DNA of 64,000 bases, from NCBI GenBank assembly GCA_046533095.1, contig JAJQRA010000004.1:1-64000 (forward strand), in the 5' to 3' direction. The notes under the pieces are model-generated. The model was not told the DNA's origin, searched no databases, and saw nothing but the letters and a program-made list of their open reading frames with translations. The DNA is from ZAX-1 sp046533095 (GTDB taxonomy: Bacteria > Bacillota > Clostridia > Lachnospirales > Lachnospiraceae). The position numbers were made by a program, and so were the translations under genes. Shown here piece after piece: positions 59,514 through 64,000 of the stretch (positions are counted from its first letter, which is position 1; the number at the start of each line of letters is the position of its first letter).

Positions 59514-59737
59514 CACAAACTCCATTCTGTACGAAAAAATCGTATCTTGCCACCGTAAATCTTTGGGCCAAAAATCATCTTTTTGCTTCTATGGTCACGA
59601 GCAGAAACACCTTGTTTCGAAGCCATGCCAATTGCGTTTACGGTTTCAATCCAGTGCTTTGGCATAAGCACAAACGCATTGCGTCCAACTTCTCGGTCAA
59701 TTACCTCAAATTCGAGGTAATTGAAATCGGGGTTATG
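59513..59737 (-). pseudogene. KilA-N domain gene fragment in the argJ-argB spacer
   Basis: A 74-codon open stretch in the same frame as argJ, beyond its stop. It encodes HNPDFNYLEFEVIDREVG... FVLMPKHWIETVNAIGMASKQG. This matches the middle of the KilA-N domain (NP-F-S-EF, F-LSPK-WIE-TNAIGI-SK-GRYGG), a DNA-binding module of phage and large-virus origin. It lacks both ends and has no start codon or SD of its own. The segment is flanked by 19-bp direct repeats (59584-59602 and 59736-59754, one mismatch), as if inserted with a target duplication or captured during a tandem duplication. Non-functional as a protein unless read through from argJ. Confidence 0.6.
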
Positions 59738-59746
59738 CTTCTACGG

Positions 59747-60970
59747 TCACGAGCGGTAGTCTGCATTTATTTTAATGTAGTCGTAGGTCAAGTCGCAACC
59801 CCATGCGGTTGCTTGCGCTTCGCCATTTTTCATATCTACCAGTACGCGCACTTCTGGTTCCGATAAGATTCTTGTCGCTTCTTCTTCGCTGTAGTCTACG
59901 GCTGTTCCGTCTTTATAGATTAAGATCTTCCCGGATTTTCCTTCAAAAAAAAGTTCTATCGTCTCTGGATCAAATGGCACTCCACAATACCCTAGCGCAC
60001 ATAAAATTCTACCCCAATTTGCGTCATGCCCATAAATAGCGGCTTTTGTCAAAGACGAGCAGATAACAGATTTTGCAAGCAATCTTGCATGCGCTTTCGT
60101 ATCTGCATGAATTACTTTCGTTTCAAACAGGGCGGTTGCACCTTCTCCATCGCCCGCCATTTTCTTTGAAAGCGTTTTGTTCACATAATTTAAAGCTTCA
60201 ACGAATTTATGATAATTGTCGTCTCGTACCGTGATTTTTTCATTTCCTGCCATTCCATTTGCAAGGACCAGCACGGTATCATTCGTGGAAGTATCTCCAT
60301 CTACGGATATCATATTGTAGGTATCTACGATATCATCGCTTAAAGCCGTTTGCAATAGCTCCTTCGAAATTGCAATATCGCATGTTATAAAACTTAGCAT
60401 CGTGCACATATTAGGGTGGATCATGCCGGATCCTTTACACATACCGCCCATTGTAACTTTCACATCACCTATCATCATGCTGATGGCCACTTCTTTTTCC
60501 TTTGTGTCCGTCGTCATGATAGAACGTGCGGCGCCATACCCGCTTTCTATATCATGCTTTAAGTTTGGCGCCATTTGCCGAATTCCCTCTTCTATTTTGT
60601 CCATGGGCAACTGCATCCCGATCACGCCGGTTGACGCTACTAAAACACTCTTTGCAGGGATAGGAAGCTGTTCTGCTGCGCACTGCGCCGTTTCCCTACA
60701 GTAGTCCATGCCGATTTTTCCGGTACATGCATTTGCAATTCCTGCATTTACCACAACGGCCCTCGCATAAGCTCCACTGGCCACAATTTGTTTGTCCCAA
60801 AGGACCGGTGCCGCCTGTACCACATTTGTTGTAAATGTCCCTGCCACGACAGCCGGCTCCTCACTATAAAGCAATGCCATGTCATTACGATCCTGATATT
60901 TAATCCCCGCGGCTGTATATGCCGCGCAAAACCCTTTTGCCGCCGTAATGCCTCCTTTTATTACCTCCAT
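59747..60970 (-). CDS. argJ: Bifunctional ornithine acetyltransferase / N-acetylglutamate synthase
   Basis: 407 residues. AAKGFCAAYTAAGIKY at the N-terminus, VLVASTGVIGMQLPMDKI, then the self-cleavage region GMCKGSGMIHPNMCTMLSFITCD, where the nucleophile Thr follows Cys rather than the common Ala. The beta part has SVDGDTSTNDTVLVLANG and ends CDLTYDYIKINADYRS. It recycles the acetyl group from acetylornithine to glutamate, giving the cyclic arginine pathway. Presence of argJ explains the absence of argA/argE nearby. Two products arise by autoproteolysis before Thr. Confidence 0.95.
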   Translation of the reverse strand: MEVIKGGITAAKGFCAAYTAAGIKYQDRNDMALLYSEEPAVVAGTFTTNVVQAAPVLWDKQIVASGAYARAVVVNAGIANACTGKIGMDYCRETAQCAAEQLPIPAKSVLVASTGVIGMQLPMDKIEEGIRQMAPNLKHDIESGYGAARSIMTTDTKEKEVAISMMIGDVKVTMGGMCKGSGMIHPNMCTMLSFITCDIAISKELLQTALSDDIVDTYNMISVDGDTSTNDTVLVLANGMAGNEKITVRDDNYHKFVEALNYVNKTLSKKMAGDGEGATALFETKVIHADTKAHARLLAKSVICSSLTKAAIYGHDANWGRILCALGYCGVPFDPETIELFFEGKSGKILIYKDGTAVDYSEEEATRILSEPEVRVLVDMKNGEAQATAWGCDLTYDYIKINADYRS

Positions 60971-61053
60971 GTGAACTCCTCTTTTGCCTTTTCTGCTTTT
61001 TGTTTTTTTATTTTTTATAAACTTCGTTTTTATTTATTTTTTGTTTTCTTTCC

Positions 61054-61500
61054 TTATTGGTTAAAAGTTGTGATATTTTTATCATTCAATGTAAAGTCAT
61101 AGTAATTTAAGTCTTGCCGGAATACCCAACCTGCCTTGTTCCAGAAAGAATTCCCAATTTCATTTTTCTTAAATGCAATCAGGCTTACTTTATTTACCTG
61201 TTCTTCCTGCAATGCTTTCATTGCCGCGACTGCCATAGCCGTACCGATTCCGCGCTTGCGATAATCTTCATGGACGCATACGTGGTAAAAATTCCCTCGT
61301 CTACCGTCGTGCCCGCAAAGAATGGTGCCTATCACCTTCCCATTATCCTCGGCTACAACACTTGTCGTTGGATTTCTTGCAAGAAACTGTGTAACGCCCT
61401 CTTTGGAATCATCCATACTGCGGATACTAAATCCGTGAATTGTTTTCCATAGGGCATATACCTGCTCATAATCTTCTATTCCCATGATCCGAATCTTCAT
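61054..61500 (-). CDS. GNAT family N-acetyltransferase
   Basis: 148 residues. MKIRIMGIEDYEQVYALWKTIHGF, FLARNPTTSVVAEDNGKVIGTILCGHDGRRGNFYHVCVHEDYRKRGIGTAMAVAAMKALQEE (motif A acetyl-CoA loop RKRGIGTAM). C-terminal KNEIGNSFWNKAGWVFRQDLNYYDF. Typical small cytoplasmic acetyltransferase. Located between argC and argJ, it may be an additional N-acetylglutamate synthase (priming the cycle), but the family is broad and the sequence does not prove it. Confidence 0.85.
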   Translation of the reverse strand: MKIRIMGIEDYEQVYALWKTIHGFSIRSMDDSKEGVTQFLARNPTTSVVAEDNGKVIGTILCGHDGRRGNFYHVCVHEDYRKRGIGTAMAVAAMKALQEEQVNKVSLIAFKKNEIGNSFWNKAGWVFRQDLNYYDFTLNDKNITTFNQ

Positions 61501-61546
61501 TTTTAATTTTCCCTATAAACTTTCGTCCATCTCTTTCATTTTTAAT

Positions 61547-61633
61547 CATCTTTCCTGCATACGGAGGAACTGCTTGTAAAGATGTGAGAATACCTGCAAT
61601 ATATTACATCTTTCCTGCATACGAAGGAACTGC
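61547..61633. repeat. 27-bp direct repeat at 60-bp offset between argC and the GNAT gene
   Basis: CATCTTTCCTGCATACGGAG-type segments at 61547-61573 and 61607-61633, differing at one base. The intervening 33 bases are less conserved. Probably a decayed tandem duplication of a ~60-bp unit. Confidence 0.75.
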
Positions 61634-61671
61634 CCCAAGCAAAATTCAAGCATTCCTTTGCAAGCACATCT

Positions 61672-62712
61672 TTATGGAAACAGCGGCATATAGGAAAGTC
61701 CAGTATCTTCCGGCAATCCAAACATTAAATTCATGTTTTGCACTGCTTGCCCTGCTGCACCTTTGAAAAGATTGTCCATAGCCCCCATCATAATCACACG
61801 ATTGGTCCGTTTATCTAAGACAATGCCAATATCCACAAAGTTGCTTCCCTCTACCCATTTTGTCTGTGGGCAAATTCCTTTTTCCAAAAACCGGACAAAT
61901 TTCTCATTTTTGTATGCATTTTCATAAATGCTCCTTACTTTTTCTTCTTCCATATCCGGTTTTAAGGTGGCATAGGCAGTAACCAAGATACCCCGATTCA
62001 TTGGAACCAGATGTGGGGTAAAATTCAAGATAACCTCCTGTCCCGCCACATAGGATAGCTGCTCTTCTATTTCCGGCGTATGCCTATGCGTTGCAACTGC
62101 ATAGGCTTTGATGTTTTCATTTACCTCACAATATAAAAAATCGACTTTCGCACCTCTGCCGGCTCCGGACGTTCCTGATTTTGCATCTATGATAAGGGAT
62201 GTAGGGTCAATCGCCTGCGCTAAAAGCAATGGATAGATGACCAGGAACGAGCAGGTTGGGTAACAGCCGGGATTCGCAACCAAGCGTGCATTTTTTATAT
62301 ATTCCCTATTTTTTTCACAAAGGCCGTACACTGCCTCTTCTATAAACTGTGGCGAATGATGCTTCATTTGATACCATGTCTCATAAGTATTCACATTTTT
62401 GATACGGTAGTCCGCACTTAAGTCAATCACTTTCGTTTTTCGTAAAATTTCCTCTGTCAAATGCTGTGCCAAAAACCCTTGCGGCGTTGCCGTAAAGATA
62501 ACATCTGTCTGTTCTGCCAAACTTTCTATATTATCATCAAGGCATTGTGCGTCCACGAGCTGAAACGTGTTTTCACAAACTGAAGCGTACGGTTGTCCAA
62601 TGTAGCTTTTTGAACCGTACCAAACAATATCCACCTCTTTATGCCCGAAAAGAATGCGGACCAGTTCTGCCCCTGCATAGCCGGTAGCACCGATAATTCC
62701 TGCTTTTATCAT
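61672..62712 (-). CDS. argC: N-acetyl-gamma-glutamyl-phosphate reductase
   Basis: 346 residues. NADP-binding MIKAGIIGATGYAGAELVRIL, catalytic Cys in LVANPGCYPTCSFLVIYPLL near residue 149, HRHTPEIEEQLSYVAG and the C-terminal VDIGIVLDKRTNRVIMMGAMDNLFKGAAGQAVQNMNLMFGL. Reduces acetylglutamyl phosphate to the semialdehyde. First gene of the arg operon. SD AGGGGGG. Promoter overlapped by two ArgR-type boxes. Confidence 0.96.
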   Translation of the reverse strand: MIKAGIIGATGYAGAELVRILFGHKEVDIVWYGSKSYIGQPYASVCENTFQLVDAQCLDDNIESLAEQTDVIFTATPQGFLAQHLTEEILRKTKVIDLSADYRIKNVNTYETWYQMKHHSPQFIEEAVYGLCEKNREYIKNARLVANPGCYPTCSFLVIYPLLLAQAIDPTSLIIDAKSGTSGAGRGAKVDFLYCEVNENIKAYAVATHRHTPEIEEQLSYVAGQEVILNFTPHLVPMNRGILVTAYATLKPDMEEEKVRSIYENAYKNEKFVRFLEKGICPQTKWVEGSNFVDIGIVLDKRTNRVIMMGAMDNLFKGAAGQAVQNMNLMFGLPEDTGLSYMPLFP

Positions 62713-62793
62713 ATTTACCCCCCTATGTACGATAAGCCATCTTCAACATCTTAATATATCTTGTATGATTCGTAAAGCCCTTTTTATAATGTT

Positions 62794-62827
62794 TGCATAA
62801 TTATACATTTTATTTTAAATTTATGCA
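62794..62827 (-). promoter_or_regulatory. Tandem ARG boxes (ArgR operator) over the argC promoter
   Basis: TGCATAATTATACA (62794-62807) fits the ArgR consensus TGNATWWWWATNCA exactly. A second, TTTAAATTTATGCA (62814-62827), matches with two mismatches, 20 bp from the first (two helical turns). They cover the -10 and -35 of the argC promoter, so arginine-bound ArgR would block transcription. Confidence 0.75.
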
Positions 62828-62828
62828 A
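62800..62828 (-). promoter_or_regulatory. Promoter of argC operon
   Basis: -35 TTGCAT (62823-62828), 17-bp spacer, -10 TATAAT (62800-62805). About 88 bases to the argC start. Confidence 0.8.
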
Positions 62829-63053
62829 GAGTTTTTTCATCATTTTCCTCTCATCTATAGCATTTTTATAGAATCTAAATTTGTACAAATATCGTTCTGT
62901 CATAGGATTTTTAGGAAAAAGTGCCTTTTTTTAGTCTTTTTGCTCATTTTTAATATTTTCATTGGTTATGGTATATTTTTCTATTTCATTTTTTATTCTC
63001 TCTCTTATTTTTATTTATGCATTATTATTATATTATTTTGTATATTATTACAC
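62829..63053. other. AT-rich divergent argC/argG control region
   Basis: Very AT-rich with no convincing gene. A plus-strand open frame of about 157 codons (62793-63266) encodes a hydrophobic, Phe/Ile-rich string, runs through the argC operator and the argG leader, and has no SD. I regard it as a by-product of composition. Confidence 0.6.
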
Positions 63054-63082
63054 TTGCCAATTTACATCATTTGTTGTATATT
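63054..63082 (+). promoter_or_regulatory. Promoter of argG
   Basis: -35 TTGCCA (63054-63059), 17-bp spacer, -10 TATATT (63077-63082). A weak ARG-box-like sequence TGTATATTAATTAG (63075-63088) overlaps the -10. Predicted start 63088-63090, the head of the 95-bp repeats. Confidence 0.7.
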
Positions 63083-63085
63083 AAT

Positions 63086-63275
63086 TAGGAACACAGTACG
63101 TTCCTATTATCAGATTCACGGCACAGAAAAATGTGCCTTTTCATCAGAACTTGCGTTGCAATTTCTGCTGAACTATATGATAGGAACACAGTACGTTCCT
63201 ATTATCAGATTCACGGCACAGAAAAATGTGCCTTTTCATCAGAACTTGCGTTGCAATTTCTGCTGAACTATATGA
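63086..63275 (+). repeat. 95-bp exact tandem duplication forming the argG 5' leader
   Basis: Copies 63086-63180 and 63181-63275 appear identical. Each unit can form three hairpins: AGGAAC...GTTCCT (63087-63105), GGCACA-GAAAAA-TGTGCC followed by TTTT (63120-63137), and CAGAA-TTGC...GCAA-TTCTG (63145-63167). The compact series of stems, one of them terminator-like, suggests a regulatory leader. No known riboswitch was recognised. Confidence 0.9.
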
Positions 63276-63314
63276 TTAAAAGGAAACTGTTCAATGCGAA
63301 GGAAAGGATATTAG

Positions 63315-64000
63315 ATGATGAAAGAAAAAGTTATTTTAGCGTATTCCGGTGGTTTAGATACAACCGCCATTATCCCTTGGTTACGGGAACATTTTGATTA
63401 TGAAGTTATCTGTTGCTGTATCGACTGCGGCCAGGGCGAAGAATTAGACGGTTTGGAGGAACGGGCCAAACGATCTGGTGCAAGCAAATTGTATATTGAG
63501 GATCTGGTGGATGACTTCTGCGACAACTATATCATACCATGTGTGCAGGCCCATGCTATTTATGAAAGCAAATATTTGTTAGGCACTTCCATGGCTCGTC
63601 CTGCAATTGCGAAACGGCTGGTAGACATTGCCCGCAAAGAAGGAGCCACTGCAATTTGCCATGGCGCCACCGGAAAAGGGAATGACCAGATTCGTTTTGA
63701 ATTGGGCATTATGGCACTTGCCCCCGATTTAAAAATTATTGCCCCTTGGCGCATGACGGATATATGGACCATGCAGTCTAGGGAAGATGAAATTGAATAT
63801 TGCAGACAGCATGGCATTGATTTGCCATTTTCCGCAAATACAAGCTACAGCCGCGACCGCAACCTATGGCATATCAGCCATGAGGGGCTGGAACTCGAAG
63901 ACCCTGCAAAAGAGCCTAACTATGACCATCTGCTGGTTCTTGGCGTTTCTCCCGAAAAAGCTCCGAATGAGGGCGAATATGTTACCATGGCATTTGAGGC
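63315..64000 (+). CDS. argG: Argininosuccinate synthase (partial, cut by window end)
   Basis: At least 228 residues. KEKVILAYSGGLDTTAIIPWLRE (PP-loop ATP site), LLGTSMARPAIAKRLVDIARKEGATAICHGATGKGNDQIRFELGI and IIAPWRM are canonical ArgG motifs. Joins citrulline and aspartate using ATP. Start is the first of two ATGs (63315-63317) after GGAAAGGA. Plus strand, divergent from argCJBD. The gene runs past the right edge. Confidence 0.96.
   Translation, partial: MMKEKVILAYSGGLDTTAIIPWLREHFDYEVICCCIDCGQGEELDGLEERAKRSGASKLYIEDLVDDFCDNYIIPCVQAHAIYESKYLLGTSMARPAIAKRLVDIARKEGATAICHGATGKGNDQIRFELGIMALAPDLKIIAPWRMTDIWTMQSREDEIEYCRQHGIDLPFSANTSYSRDRNLWHISHEGLELEDPAKEPNYDHLLVLGVSPEKAPNEGEYVTMAFE

Noticed and set aside
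62793..63266. 157-codon hydrophobic plus-strand frame between argC and argG
   Set aside because: Runs through the argC operator, argG promoter and repeated leader, has no SD, and its Phe/Ile/Tyr bias follows from AT-richness.
7265..63275. Repeat arrays as CRISPR
   Set aside because: Copies are adjacent without unique spacers, unit sequence differs at each locus, and no cas genes are present.

Overview
The window looks like a chromosomal segment of a spore-forming member of the Clostridia, most likely Lachnospiraceae-like. The evidence is a low-to-middling GC content, sporulation and germination genes (spoIIP, gpr, a GerMN lipoprotein), a GatCAB amidotransferase operon under a T-box, an archaeal-type aspartyl-tRNA synthetase, CIRCE/HrcA heat-shock control, and gene orders typical of this class. 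These include gpr-spoIIP-lepA-hemW-hrcA-grpE-dnaK-dnaJ-prmA-rsmE and ireB-ruvX-DUF1292 beside mltG/trmR/U32. Nearly everything is on the minus strand. The only confident plus-strand genes are an AAA-ATPase/nuclease-like gene, an HPr-like gene, rpsT and the partial argG at the right edge.

Layout. 1-1.57 kb is the end of a mobile element: a broken ParM-like gene, small Cys-rich and membrane proteins, and a palindrome-rich end. It appears to sit inside a subtilase gene, cut just after its catalytic Asp motif. 2-3.6 kb holds a ClpX-like unfoldase. 3.9-9.1 kb is the tRNA-dependent amidation operon aspS-gatC-gatA-gatB with its T-box leader. 9.3-11.9 kb is a polar amino-acid ABC transporter. 12-15.6 kb is accessory DNA: a transposase remnant, an AAA-ATPase, and a decayed BspA-type surface gene. 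16-29 kb carries rpsU, alaS, a V4R/GGDEF signalling pair, the U32/trmR/mltG/ylbF group, RNase J, DUF1292/ruvX/ireB and mtaB. 29-40 kb is HPr-like, thiI, nifS, rsmE, prmA, a small J-protein and the dnaJ-dnaK-grpE-hrcA operon. 40-49 kb is carbonic anhydrase, hemW, lepA, corA, spoIIP, gpr and rpsT. 49-57 kb is holA, comEC, a GerMN lipoprotein, a two-component system, a ComEA-like protein and a YdcZ-type transporter. 57-64 kb is the arginine cluster argC-GNAT-argJ-argB-argD, divergent from argG, with ArgR-type boxes over the argC promoter.

The most unusual property is an abundance of short tandem duplications (24-95 bp, two to four copies) at gene junctions and in 5' leaders. At several junctions (nifS/thiI, ruvX/DUF1292, comEC upstream, the ABC operon, gpr/spoIIP) the unit includes a ribosome-binding site. 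Extra Shine-Dalgarno/start pairs and tiny decoy reading frames result. In the lepA and argG leaders the array begins almost exactly at the predicted transcription start. In-frame tandem repeats also expand non-core regions of conserved proteins (ClpX-like, MtaB, PrmA, SpoIIP, ComEC, the ABC binding protein).

Other points of note are a T-box whose putative specifier contains overlapping Glu and Asn codons, a KilA-N gene fragment between 19-bp direct repeats inside the arg operon, a 17-bp inverted repeat built from GATAAGCTTATC, and several unannotated small proteins. All calls come from reading the sequence only. No database search was run.
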